Notes: generated from the letters alone by a model not told the origin. DNA of 64,000 nucleotides from Cylindrobasidium torrendii FP15055 ss-10 (GCA_000934385.1 KN880494.1:56062-120061), one strand, 5' to 3'. Positions 51,391 through 62,383 are shown, counted from the stretch's first letter. Numbers and translations are program-made.

Positions 51391-52800
51391 TCAAGCTTGC
51401 CAGAGCCATCGAACGATCCTTCGTTTGTACGACTTGTGTACAGTCGGGGGCGTATATTTGAGCACGCAGTGCCCGTAATCGTCGTTGTAGGTGCTGGACC
51501 CGTCGCTTCCTGAGCCACTGCCGCCACCTGAGCCTCCAGCGTCCCCAGTGGAGTTTCCATCATCGCCTCCGTAAGAGCCATCGTCCCCACTGGTAGAACC
51601 ATCGTCTCCTCCATACGAACCATCATCACCTCCCCCGCTGCCGCTCCCACTACTTCCACTACCATCCCCGCCAGACGAAGACCCGGTGCCACTACCGTAC
51701 ACCGCCGGTCCAGGATTCGTGTAGTCCGATGAAGGTTTGTTCCAGTTGTAGATGTTCACAGTTAGGCTTGGGTCGTCTGCTGAGAGCCAACCACTGTCCA
51801 GCACCCGAGTCAGTTTTTGAGGAAAGAGGGGAATTGCATAGAACATACGGAATTTCGACCATGGATGGTGAGCCGGAGCTACCACCGGAAACCTTGAGTT
51901 GTGCGCAGCTGATATAAAACTCTGGCTTGCCAGTGCCCGCGTGTAGCGCTGCGTACCGGCGTCACCCCACGATGTACGTCCATACAAAACAAGGCGCACC
52001 TGTATGTTCAATGCGAAGGAGGTATTCGGCGTCTGGTATACTGTCCGGCAGTGTGAAGGTCACCTTTTGTATTGCTTCAGAGTGGATTTCAGCCCAGTCC
52101 ACAAGAAAGGGACGTGATACGCACAGACGTCGAACTTGAGCCCGTTATCGCTTTGCTCTGGGCCAATTTGGAATATCTTGAACCAAGCCTTCCCGGATCC
52201 ATCCCAGCTCGAGGCGCTGTCCGGTGCTTGACCGAGATACACGTCCACGGGGCCCTCTGTGCAGTGGACATGTGAGAATTTCATCCTAGTACCACTCGTA
52301 CTCGTGAGGCTGAAAAGACATACGATGGTATAAAAGATTGTCTGCCATAAACCCGACGGTGTCACCTGTCTTGACGTCCAGCGTCTTTGCATCTGCACCA
52401 TCATTTGTTGCTCCCGTATTGCAGCGCATGTCGTCGGACGTGACGTCCACGACAGGACTGTTATCATTCGTGTTCTTTCGCACATACTCATAGGCATCTA
52501 AGGGTGCGGCGAGTCAGTTCCGCCGTCTAATCATAGTCCCTTCATGGGGATTGCAGGATCCTGGATAGGAGCGTCGAGTGGCCACTGGCAAGAGTTGGAG
52601 GCATGTCCGAGAGCCGCTGGGATGGTTGGACTGCGATCACTTACCAGTGACAGTCCCATCCGGAGAGATGAGGCTCGTGAAGCGGTCTAAACGACATCAA
52701 TATGACTGCACTCTTGTAAACCGAACTCTGAAGCACACGCACAGTGCGCAGAGACACAGCCAACGAGGAACAACCAGAGTGGCAGCAGTACCAGCAGCAT
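51391..52800 (-). CDS. AA9 lytic polysaccharide monooxygenase with G/S/D-rich tail
   Basis: AA9 enzymes cut cellulose or hemicellulose oxidatively with copper. The start at 52800 gives the signal peptide MLLVLLPLWLFLVGCVSA followed directly by His, the copper-binding N-terminus (HYRFTSLISPDG). Exons continue with AYEYVRKN, VVDVTSDDMRCN, VKTGDTVGFMADNLLYH, then, after a 67-nt intron (52257-52323), QGPVDVYLGQAP, giving the second copper His (YHQGP). WDGSGKAWFKIFQIGP, LLRIEHTALHAGTGKPEFYI and SCAQLKVSG follow, with the axial Tyr kept but Glu where AA9 usually has Gln before the Phe-Tyr. After GWLSADDPSLTVNIYNWNKP and NPGPAVYG the protein carries a tail of about 90 residues rich in Gly, Ser and Asp, ending VHKSYKRRIVRWLWQA. 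No CBM1 is seen. Confidence 0.88.
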
Positions 52801-53935
52801 TCTTCTAGCTCGTTTGACAAGCTGTTCTCCCAGAGAAACCGTATTCGTTCAATAGAAATAAGAGATCGTGTCGTTCGTAGTGGTGGTGGTGGTGGTAGAG
52901 AAAAAAGAGCCGATGTAGACTCGTGTCGGGGTGCCTGCTATCTGCATCATCGCGGACCCCCCGCCTCGAGGCTTGGAGCCCTCAGATGATATATTTAGAT
53001 GAAGCCAGGATGAAGCAAGCGGCGAAGCAGGCGCAGCGTCGTGTGGACTGGGAAAGAAATTTCATTGCCTTCAAAATGAAGGGGAATCCAATCGGTCGAT
53101 TCGCATGATTTCCGGGCAGTCGACCATCGCGAGTAAACATCCTTACACGACAACCATTGCGTTCGTATGACAAAAAATTGGCAGTAATGCCTACACATCG
53201 TAATAGATCCAAGTCCAGGCTCAAGCTGAGGTCATGGTGGTCAAAAGCGAGGTGCGACGCCATCACGTGATCAGTATCGTTCGCGTCCTGAACTGAGAAT
53301 TCTAGGATCTACTACTTACTTATCTAGACTAATGCACCGGGAAACGAATCTGGACATCGGAGCCATCCTTTCTTCTGAGAGAAGCTCGCGTCAGCCATCT
53401 TCCCCATTTGTCCGTCTCCTCTCCTGCGGCAGCCTCGATGGGTGGCAGAATACTCCTTCAACCGGGATCTTCCAGGTCCATACCACAGTGCGTTGTGATT
53501 CTCAAAGACGAAACGCGATGATGAGGATGGTAGGCGTCCTGCTCTAGGCAACGATACGGAAGGATAACATGTGCCTCACAGACTTTGAAGAACGCGACGA
53601 CAACGAGGCTATGTGATGCAGCAAGGAGATAAATCCAAGCAAGTTGAAACCACACACGCTAGGTTCAACGTACGGTTCAAAGTCTATGGTCAATTACGCA
53701 GAGTTTATATGCATTGGGAATTTGGTTGTAAGTATAGAGACTGCAGTCGTTCATGATGGTACATAAGTAAGTAGGCGACACATCCAGTAGGTCTGAGGAA
53801 GAACACGAAGATTATATGAATGGAAATAGACAGCGATAACGTGAAAGGTTGGTGTGAACGGCAAAGAAAGAGAGAAGGAAGGAGGGGGTCCGGTGTCCGT
53901 CAGGCTGATACGATAGTGAATGAAGGATGCATGCT
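52801..53935. other. Long intergenic region, no gene seen
   Basis: Holds the AA9 promoter (a GGT simple repeat at about 52880-52897) and downstream flank of the orphan gene. Short open frames (53041-53108, 53324-53551) show no family and no splice continuity. I see no gene here. Confidence 0.45.
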
Positions 53936-54613
53936 CTACGGCAGGATGCCTGCAAGCCCATGTCCGTCGACGCGGATCTCAACCACCTCTACCTCGTAGT
54001 TGTCGTGTCCCTTGCTGAGAAGTCGGGAGTCGTGCGACGGCGGAGACGTGGACGCGATATCTGCGTCGGTCAGTCTCCACAGCACATCACAATGGAATGG
54101 TGTTACGCACATCGGTCCTTAATATACGATGGCACAAACAGATCCTATGCAAACGTCAATCACCGCGCGCTGGGTAAAACGACAGGTGAGACGCACCTGG
54201 TTCCACACGAAGCCCTGGCTCCGCTGGATCGTCAGTATTGGGCGAAGCGTCGCCTGGCGTTCTCGGCGGCGTTCACGGCGCTCGCGCTCTTGTTGGCGCC
54301 TAATTTCGCGCTCTCTCGCTTTGAGAGCAATCGCCTCGCGCGCTTTGTCGTCCGCTTCAGTAGCGCGTTCTTTGCCCTTGCCTTTGACGTCGGCTGGGGC
54401 ATCCGGCGCCTTCTCCTCGGACGAATCAATGTCCATCTTCCCAGTTACAGCCATATCGTCATCATCACTGCTCGGGCGCTCATAGTCCTCGTCGTCCTCA
54501 CTGCACGAGTCATCAGAGTCGTCTTGATAGGTTATCTGCTCGTAGCAGGCCCATGTTGGGGGAGAGGCCGCACGGCCAATGGGGCGGCGACGGAAGTAGG
54601 AGGAGTTAGACAT
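53936..54613 (-). CDS. Protein of unknown function with acidic and coiled parts
   Basis: I do not recognise a named family. The start at 54613 gives MSNSSYFRRRPIGRAASPPT, then WACYEQITYQDDSDDSCSED and more acidic residues, a Lys/Glu region (ADVKGKGKERATEADDKA) and a long Arg/Glu helix (AREREIRRQQERERRERRRE). The exon ends SQGFVWNQ. A tiny 34-nt exon (54111-54144) adds DLFVPSYIKDR, and the last exon adds YIASTSPPSHDSRLLSKGHD and NYEVEVVEIRVDGHGLAGIL, stopping at 53936-53938. The clean splice phases and the compact C-terminal sequence, which reads as if it were under constraint, indicate a real gene. A nuclear role is suggested by composition only. Confidence 0.7.
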
Positions 54614-54879
54614 TCTGGTAAGCGTCAATGGTGATGGTGCTGGTGGGAGTATGGCAAGCTGGTTGCCGTGCCGTCCCGCTTCCCCAGGATTGACTCGTGG
54701 CAGTGATCGTGGCGTCACATGCGATTGTGGCGTAGAGAACAGGTATTTAACAATTGTAATAGTATGTGTGTTGGGGTATAAGTAAGGAGGGAGGTGTAAT
54801 GTGTAATGTATATGTCCATAGTTCGTGACCACTTCAACCCCGAAGATATTCTCAGCAAACAGACGCCTCAGACAACGCC

Positions 54880-56490
54880 TCAATATCCCATTCCACAATC
54901 CAGGTCAGCTCGAGTGCGACTAGGCACCGAGGCGGCGACAAATGCGTTGAAGTTGTACGATGTTGGGCGAGTCGTGAAATGATAGTTCGTAGGCCTAAAG
55001 TCGACAGCAACAGTTTTTCCACGCACAATACGTCCGGTCACGTCGCAGTCCTTCGTCAATGGGAGCTTCATCTTCGAGCGTCCCTTTGGAAGATTATAGC
55101 TGATGTTCGAAGTTCCGCATGCTATGGTCACAAGAGCAGGTGAAGCAAGGTGCACGACGCCCCATACTGTATCCTCGGTCTATGAACAATGTCAGTGCAT
55201 GCTCATGGCACCAGGCAACACATACTAAGTCCCAGCGAGTGGGCTTCCCGACGAGGTCATTCGTGTTGGCTGCACGAGGCGCAAGCCGACCCCAGAGGAA
55301 CATACGGTCGGAAATGATAGATGGATAGACACCGGCTGTAAACGCGGAGGCGTAGTATGAGATGAGATCCAGCCAACCTGAGGCCTCTAGGTGAGTAAAC
55401 GCCAGTCATGTCTGGGAAAACACTCACCCTGGTGGTCGAAGCCATTCACCCAGCTTTCCGACATAGGTTGAGCACCTTCAATCGGGCCGACGTAGTGCGA
55501 TTCTCCATAGTCGTTCCAGCTGATGATTTGCACAATGTCGACAGCACTGCGGTGGTCAAAGAGCATCTCCCAGCGCGCAGCGAAGAGCCAGTTATCAGGA
55601 CGATATATCCAGTTCTTGTTGTACGAGTTGGGGCCGTAATGCTTGGGAAATGTTGATGCGGAGAGTAAATGTCAAGTAGAGGTACGCACAGCAAAGAACC
55701 ACGGGGACACGGGGGCCATATAAATGCGCCCGCCGAGATTCGAGATGTAGCCTTGGTCGCTGCTGAAGTCAAGGTCATTACCACCCATAGGCCAAGCGCC
55801 ATTCCACTTGTGAATACTCAGTCTGGGTCTGACTTGCGATAGGGGAAACATACGTTGAAAGCCCCATCCACACTACGAAGGCTAGGGTATTGTGACGGGT
55901 CAACAAAGAACGACGGAACGAAATTGACTGCCGGGATAGAGCGAGACTTGATAGCGTAGTTCCAAGCGGCGTCAAGCCCACCTTGACCAAAAGTGCAGTA
56001 TTCACCAGCGAAGGTAGAGACAAGAGGTTTCCCTTTGAAGACAAAATAAGTCGGAAGGGTGGTATAGTTGGCCATATACTGTTGTATTAGGTTCGCGTCG
56101 CCAGGACTAACACAGGGAAGCGAAGTCATGTCAAACGAGAGAAAGAGCTTGAAGTTGCCGCCAGCGCTCTTAGCCGCAGTGAAAGCATCGGCGATGCGTG
56201 CAGGTTGCCAAGGATCACGTCCAAGGTTGAGAGCGAACGCGTCAATGCCTTTAGACGCTGCCAGTTGAATATCTAAGGCGATGGCTGTGAGCGGGGTTGG
56301 GCGGGACACAAGTATCAGCACCTCGAAGCCAGTCGGAGACACCATAAGGATAGGTATTGCCAACCATGAAGTGAGCAACTACAGCTTTGCCATTACCAGC
56401 ACGGCGAGAGATACGAGCAGAAGCGGGCGTAGTAACGAGAGAAACGATCGCAGACAAGACAAAGAAAAGACGGGCGATAGTAATGCACAT
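54880..56490 (-). CDS. Secreted GH71 alpha-1,3-glucanase (mutanase)
   Basis: GH71 enzymes hydrolyse alpha-1,3-glucan, a fungal cell-wall polymer, during septation, autolysis or attack on other fungi. The start at 56490 reads MCITIARLFFVLSAIVSLVT, a signal peptide, then KAVVAHFMVGNTYPYGVSDW. Later exons give DIQLAASKGIDAFALNLGRD, FKLFLSFDMTSLPC, KPLVSTFAGEYCTFG, WNGAWPMGGNDLDFSSDQGY, GRIYMAPVSPWFFAHYGPNS, IIQ-type VDIVQIISWNDYGESHYVGP and GQPMSE-like segments with the probable acidic catalytic residues (WNDYGES). The C-terminus forms a beta-rich domain (VHLASPALVTIACGTSN). Introns lie near 56318-56272, 55850-55795, 55690-55640, 55425 and 55225-55180. A TATA box precedes the gene. Confidence 0.9.
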
Positions 56491-56536
56491 AAGGAGGGGA
56501 GGGATGGTTGGGTGAACAAGCTGTCAAACCATTTGG

Positions 56537-56547
56537 CCTTTTATATA
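56537..56547 (-). promoter_or_regulatory. TATA box of GH71 gene
   Basis: On the reverse strand TATATAAAAGG lies about 47-57 bp upstream of the start codon at 56490. It is a strong match to the TATA consensus. Confidence 0.55.
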
Positions 56548-56609
56548 CACCTCGAGCTGGTTCCCGCAGAAGATACGATCGGACACAAGAAATCCCCATA
56601 TTAGTTGAA

Positions 56610-57112
56610 TTATGATGGTACGGGAACTGGTAGCTCAATGGGGCCTATTCGTAAACGAGTATAGGTCTGCTTGTGGTGGATGGTTTTCTGGTAACCCTTT
56701 CTCCTCTTTTTCTTGAAGATTGTTTCCATCTTTCCCTTCGTGTGTTCGATGACGGTTGCGCGAACCTGGACCTGGTCGGCCGGAATGGTAGGGCTGCCGC
56801 GGACGGTGTACTCCCGCGAGCCAAGTTCCAATATGTGGTCGATGGCAAGCGTGTCTCCAACTTTGACATCACGGAGTCGGGGCACAGTAAGAATGTCGCG
56901 TGGCGTGAGAATGTACTTGCGGCCCACGAGAGACGCGACGACATAGTGCGAAGGCTGGGACCGGATGAGGTCGAACGCTTTAGACGTGGTCGCTGGTGAG
57001 GGCGCCGCCGCCGTAGTATGCATCCCACGGAGCGCATGGACGCCTGCAAAAGTTAGTAACACTGTGTTGCGGCCAACAGCTTTCACGCACAACGTCTTGC
57101 GAGCGCCGCCAT
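56610..57112 (-). CDS. Mitochondrial large ribosomal subunit protein bL21m
   Basis: This is the nuclear gene for a mitochondrial ribosomal protein of the bL21 family (Mrpl49 in yeast). The first coding exon is 22 bases (57112-57091, MAALARR plus one base), then an intron of about 47 nt with donor GTGCGT, and the second exon begins CVHALRGMHTTAAAPSPATT, a likely mitochondrial targeting part. The core has HYVVASLVGRKYILTPRDIL, DVKVGDTLAIDHILELGSRE, YTVRGSPTIPADQVQVRATV and KMETIFKKKRRKGYQKTIHH with RQTYTRLRI-like end, all bL21 features. The gene is head-to-head with ATP synthase alpha. Confidence 0.9.
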
Positions 57113-57273
57113 GGTCGTTTGGTTTTCAGTGCCGAGCCGGCGTCCCGGAGTACCGTTTCGGGTTGGTGATCGGGGTGACTAAGCAGTGATGGCTTGGGCA
57201 GAAAACCTGGTCCGCCCGGCCAATCTCCTTTCTACCCACCATCCTCCGTCGTCCTTAGACGCTCATTACTGCC
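57113..57273. promoter_or_regulatory. 161-bp bidirectional promoter of two mitochondrial genes
   Basis: The start codons of bL21m (57112, reverse) and ATP synthase alpha (57274, forward) are 161 bp apart, so one short region must serve both nuclear-encoded mitochondrial genes. No TATA box is seen. Confidence 0.6.
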
Positions 57274-59294
57274 ATGCACAAGATTGCTCTGCGTCATGCA
57301 ACTCGCGCGCGCCTGGTCGCGAAGCCCTTGGTCCGCGACTATCCTCTCTGTCAGGCCTGTCGCTGACGCCATTTTTCCAGACTTCCGTGTCGTCCCGGGC
57401 CTATGCTACCGCGAAGCCTGGTACGTCCCGCCAGCTACCACGCGTCACCCGCCCCACTTACCGGTATTTTCCGCAGCGGCTTCGGAGGTCTCATCCATTC
57501 TCGAGGGCCGTATTTCCGGCGCAGACCTCGGCGGTGACATTGAGGAAACCGGGCGCGTCCTGAGTACGCAATAAGCAATGCTCATGGTGCATACCTAACT
57601 CTTATACCAGGCGTCGGTGACGGTATCGGTCGTGTCTGGGGTCTGAAGAACGTGCAAGGTGCGTGCCCGACGTCTCCCGAATCGAACGCCATTAACACGT
57701 ATCTTCCCCACAGCCGAGGAGATGGTTCAATTCTCGTCAGGCGTTCGTGGCATGTGCTTGAACTTGGAAGCCGACAACGTCGGTGTCTCCATTTTCGGTA
57801 GCGACAGGCTCATCAAGGAGGGCGATACCGTCAAGCGCACTGGACAGATTGTCGATGTCCCGGTCGGCCCCGGTCTCCTTGGACGCGTTGTTGACGCTCT
57901 CGGTGACCCCATTGACGGCAAGGGCCCAATCGACGCCGCCGAGCGCCGCCGTGCGTCGCTCAAGGCACCCGGCATTCTCCCACGTCGTTCCGTCAACCAG
58001 CCTATGTTGACAGGTCTTAAGCCCGTCGACGCCATGGTTCCCATCGGTCGTGGACAGCGTGAACTTATTATCGGTGACCGTCAAACTGGAAAGACTGCCG
58101 TTGCAATCGACACCATCCTCAACCAGAAGCGCATCAACGACGGAAACGACGAGTCGAAGAAGCTGTACTGTGTGTACGTCGCTGTTGGACAGAAGCGTTC
58201 CACTGTCGCCCAGCTGGTGAAGACCCTCGAGGAGAACGATGCCATGAAGTACACCATCATCGTGGCTGCCACTGCGTCTGAGGCCGCTCCGCTTCAGTAC
58301 CTTGCGCCCTTCGCTGGTTGCGCTATGGGTGAATGGTTCCGTGACAACGGCAAGCACGCTCTTATCATCTACGACGATCTTTCGAAGCAGGCCGTCGCTT
58401 ACCGCCAAATGTCCCTCCTGCTCCGTCGTCCCCCCGGTCGTGAGGCCTACCCCGGTGATGTCTTCTACCTTCACTCTCGTCTCCTCGAGCGTGCAGCCAA
58501 GATGAGCGACAAGTTCGGTGGTGGATCCCTGACTGCGCTCCCCATCATTGAGACCCAAGGTGGCGATGTGTCTGCATACATTCCTACCAACGTAAGTCAA
58601 CCCTTATGATAGGTCGAGCTCCAGAGGCTCACATATCTCCAGGTCATTTCCATTACCGATGGTCAAATCTTCTTGGAGGCCGAGCTCTTCTTCCGTGGTG
58701 TCCGCCCCGCTATCAACGTCGGTCTTTCCGTGTCTCGTGTCGGTTCCGCCGCCCAGACGTACGTACCGCCCCAATCTTTTGCCTTCGTGCCTAACTCTGT
58801 CCCAGCAAGATCATGAAGAAGTTCGCCGGTTCGCTCAAGCTCTACCTTGCGCAATACCGTGAAGTCGCCGCGTTCGCTCAGTTCGGTTCTGATCTTGACG
58901 CGTCCACCCGCTTCCTCCTCGCCCGTGGCGCTCGTCTGACTGAGCTCTTGAGTACGTCTCATCATCAGGGCAGCGTAACAGCAAGCTCACTTTACCGCAG
59001 AGCAAGGTCAATACCAGCCCATGGCCACTGAGGTCCAGGTGCCCATCATCTACGCTGGTGTGAACGGTCTCGTAAGTCCCGCACTAGCCAACCCGGAGCA
59101 TTGGTTAACGTCTCTGTCAGCTTGACTCTATCCCTGTTGAGAAGATTACCAAGTGGGAGGCTGAATTCCGCGGCCACCTTGCATCAGCACAGACTGCTTT
59201 GCTCGAGGAGATCCAGGGCGGCAATGTTACCCCCGAGCTCGAGGCGAAGATCAAGAAGGTGGTTCAGGACCACGTCGCCTCTTTCGCTGCATAG
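57274..59294 (+). CDS. ATP1: Mitochondrial F1F0 ATP synthase subunit alpha
   Basis: The alpha subunit forms the F1 hexamer with beta in the mitochondrial matrix. The start at 57274 reads [19 protein letters not shown], an Arg-rich targeting sequence. Introns at about 57331-57380 and 57421-57476 then give [20 protein letters not shown] and ILEGRISG, the mature start. The Walker A motif GDRQTGKT is in the main exon, with [60 protein letters not shown] and [20 protein letters not shown]. Further exons encode [40 protein letters not shown] and the C-terminus [14 protein letters not shown]. The coding sequence shows strong C-ending codon preference, typical of a highly expressed gene. About eight introns are seen. 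Confidence 0.96.
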
Positions 59295-59761
59295 ACTCGG
59301 CGTCTAGATTTGTTGCTGTAATGCGCGGAAAAAAATTAAAATGCTTTTTTTGGCTCTCGCTCTCATGGCTTGATTCGTTTTATACCATAGACGCTTGCGT
59401 TGTTGTACGGTACATTTGTTGCAAATGGACGACGTTTGGCCAAGCAAGGTCTTCTAGCATCTATCTCTGTGGCTAATGGAGTTGAACTTGAGATAACCCG
59501 TGCTTGTCAAGAACTGTAACATATCACTCCGTTGGTTTTGAGGTTAGTGTTTATATTATTTTACGGTTTATACCTGGCTTTCAGCCCGCTGACCGCCTCA
59601 TGTTTCCCTCGCTGTGAAGTGCCCTTCAAAGTCAGACTCGCCGCTTTGCACGTGTAGGTAGTAACCTTTCTTCTCCCGACCATCGGCAACGTTCGATACT
59701 GTGAGAGATGCAAATTATTTTTTTCGTGCACGACATCTAAGGGGGTTAGTTATATAGGAAC
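59295..59761. other. Intergenic, no gene seen
   Basis: 3' flank of ATP1 and presumed promoter of the F-box gene. A T-run lies at about 59344. Nothing else is recognised. Confidence 0.5.
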
Positions 59762-61477
59762 ATGGAAACTTGTCCTCGATGCTGCTACGCTCCTGGTAGT
59801 GATGTTCCGATAGTAGATCCTGAGTCCCTCCTCGCAGAGGGCTCACAGTTGCGGGAGACACTGAATGCGCCATGGAAGTTCAATACGGAGGGACACTGTG
59901 ACGCCGCCTCGTTTCGACATCTAATCTCTCAGCTCGATGCAACTAGCCTTTCGTATGCGCGGACTATGACGGACCTCCAAGTGCAACGTGACGCTCTTCT
60001 CGCGTTGTCGCAGCGTTGCAAGTCATTCATTCCCGCCATCCGAGCCCTCCCAGCGGACACATTGTGCAGCATCTTCCAACTATGCGTAGATGATGCTGAA
60101 AACAGGGCTTTTCGAGCAGCGCATACCTTGGCGTCTGTGTGCCGCCAGTGGCGCTCACTCGCTCTGGCGTCTCCTCTTCTATGGGCCCGAATTTTCGTCA
60201 AGTCGACTCCGACTGTTCAGAAAACGACGAGCTTGCGTCCTGGTGGGGATGACTGGCAAGTCCTTGACATGCTTGTCAAGAGGACTCTTGGTGTGCCTTT
60301 ATCCATCGACATCGACTTCACTAGCGACATTAGCCTTGCGTCTGTAGCAACGGTCGGACAAAGCGCGAGCCGTTGGCGTGCATTGACGCTTAAACACTAC
60401 GCCTCCCAAGCACAGGCCGACATTACTGCCTTGGGAGCTCTCAACAGTTGCAACATATTAGAGGAGTTGGATGTGACGCTGCGGCGCGACATCAAAGGGG
60501 AAATCGGCGGTATATTGGAAGCCTTTTCGCAATGCCCTCGTCTCGAGTCGCTCTGTCTCGCGGATGGATGCATGTTTGGACCCGGCTACTCTAACGACGT
60601 TTCTGATGCTGATGAAAGCACGCGACGACCGTCTATCAACTGGACAGTTAACAAGTGCCACTTCCCTTTGCATCAACTCACCACCTTGACACTGAATATC
60701 AACATACGCACTGAAGAGGTTCTGGACATCCTCCGCATAACCACACGATTAAAATCTCTGGAAGTATACAATGACTATACCCGTTTGTCTTGGCATCCTG
60801 AACCCGACTACGATCCCATCGTCCTCTCCGAGTTGACGTCCCTTTCATGCACACATGTTCATGGCTTCCTCCTGGTTATCCAGTGTCCCGCTGTAGAGAC
60901 TTTAGAGATATTTGAGGCCAACACAGGGTCTTTCCTTTCCTTCATAACTAACTCGCGTCTCCCTCTGCGCACCCTGCGCATCTACGCCTACGCCGAAGAC
61001 TGGAAGGACCTTGATCCAAGCCCTATCATTGGTACCATCCCACGACTCGAGCTCGGCGTAGATGCAGATGAAATGGATATTCTATGTATTCCGCCATCCG
61101 CTTCACAGGGCGTGCCCATTCTCGCGGCCAAACATATCTCGCTCATCGTTCAGAAGCCCATCGACAAGCTCTGCAACAACACGCGTTCCGTGAACTCGAT
61201 CCTGGCCTTTGTGAAGGCGTACTGGCAAAATCCGAGGAGGGAGCTGAAGTCGTTCCATCTCCTCACACAACCTGAAAAGAACACACAAACGTGCTGCTCA
61301 GATTATCGGTCAGAAGAGTTCGTGAGGTCAACTCCATTTTATCAAGCAATGGAGAAGTTCCGTAAAGAAGGATTAGAAGTGTTAATATCTTGGTCGTCTT
61401 CCTCCGGTATGCGTTCTTTGGTTATCTTGAGAGTGGCTCAGTTCTCAACCATTGCTTTGCAGATCCTGAATGCCTAG
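59762..61477 (+). CDS. F-box protein
   Basis: The protein is one of the expanded basidiomycete F-box family, thought to recruit substrates to SCF ubiquitin ligases. The single exon encodes 571 residues. An N-terminal CPRCC motif (METCPRCCYAP) precedes a helical region (ATSLSYARTMTDLQVQRDAL), and the F-box lies at about residues 97-140: IRALPADTLCSIFQLCVDDA and HTLASVCRQWRSLALASPLL with WARIFV. The rest is a divergent leucine-rich-repeat-like region (LEELDVTLRRDIKGEIGG, LTTLTLNINIRTEEVLDILR). No intron is seen, unlike almost every neighbour. The target is unknown. Confidence 0.88.
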   Translation: METCPRCCYAPGSDVPIVDPESLLAEGSQLRETLNAPWKFNTEGHCDAASFRHLISQLDATSLSYARTMTDLQVQRDALLALSQRCKSFIPAIRALPADTLCSIFQLCVDDAENRAFRAAHTLASVCRQWRSLALASPLLWARIFVKSTPTVQKTTSLRPGGDDWQVLDMLVKRTLGVPLSIDIDFTSDISLASVATVGQSASRWRALTLKHYASQAQADITALGALNSCNILEELDVTLRRDIKGEIGGILEAFSQCPRLESLCLADGCMFGPGYSNDVSDADESTRRPSINWTVNKCHFPLHQLTTLTLNINIRTEEVLDILRITTRLKSLEVYNDYTRLSWHPEPDYDPIVLSELTSLSCTHVHGFLLVIQCPAVETLEIFEANTGSFLSFITNSRLPLRTLRIYAYAEDWKDLDPSPIIGTIPRLELGVDADEMDILCIPPSASQGVPILAAKHISLIVQKPIDKLCNNTRSVNSILAFVKAYWQNPRRELKSFHLLTQPEKNTQTCCSDYRSEEFVRSTPFYQAMEKFRKEGLEVLISWSSSSGMRSLVILRVAQFSTIALQILNA

Positions 61478-62383
61478 CCAGCAGGCAGTATTACTGAAAA
61501 CTTATAGCACTGTGGTCGGAGTTACATTCGCATTGTACAAGTATTGTACAAGTATTTACCTGTTAACTCCATCCATCATCCAGATTCCCAAGATCTGGAA
61601 CCTAACTAGAAGTTAGCCAGAGCGTGGGTCGTATATGTATCGATATCACCCACACGGTAGTTTAAGCCAAGGAACCAGCAGGGGATATGTCGTACTTTTC
61701 TTCCGCGGGGGCAATCTGAACGATCGGGCCTTGTGCCGATTTGGGACATTTTGTTTGAATACACCTTTTTCGGATGCAAGGCCCCATATCAAGCCAAGCT
61801 CCAGGCGACCGGTGTTCTGGATTGAGACGCAACAAAATTAGAAGGCGCCAGTGAAGAACTCTGGCAACAGCCGGGGTAATTTTTGCCTGGGAAACGGTTC
61901 GTGGGAAGAGAAGAGATTTAAGGAGATACGCTCACGCCTTCCCAAGCTCGGAGTTCACGTTCAACGCTTCAGCTACCGGCTACTTGCATGGAGAAAATAC
62001 ACAACCGTCGCTCTCTAAGTCTTTCAAGTGCGAAGTTTGAAACGAGACAATTGAAAATGATATTGCGGAACCCCAGCGGCGTTGGATTGGGATGCTACAT
62101 GAACTATGCTACAGTGATACAAAGAAAGCAGTCCGGGAGATACAGTGCCAAACGGTGCTTTGCCGAGGGGGTATTAAGGCGTAGCAAAGAAGGACGTATC
62201 GACAGTATTACAGCGAGTATAATGTATACCAAAGCCATGCAAGACGTAAGTAAAGACTGTAAAGTAGTACAAAGAATCAAGGAAAGTCGTCAAAGGTCGT
62301 GAATCAAGTGATTGGATAGTATGCACTTCATGAGCGTGCGCCTGCGCGCCCCTTGGCTCGGCCTGTCCAGCGGAATGAGCGAA
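61478..62383. other. Intergenic, no gene seen
   Basis: Lies between the F-box stop and the HMG-box stop. A forward frame at 61988-62302 has no family resemblance and overlaps the likely 3' end of the HMG gene. I see no supported gene. Confidence 0.45.

Noticed and set aside
57737..58600. 287-codon open frame antisense to ATP synthase alpha
   Set aside because: It mirrors the highly biased C-ending codons of ATP1 and has no family features of its own.
61988..62302. 104-codon forward frame in the spacer before the HMG-box gene
   Set aside because: No family resemblance, no intron pattern, and it lies over the likely 3' end of the HMG-box gene.
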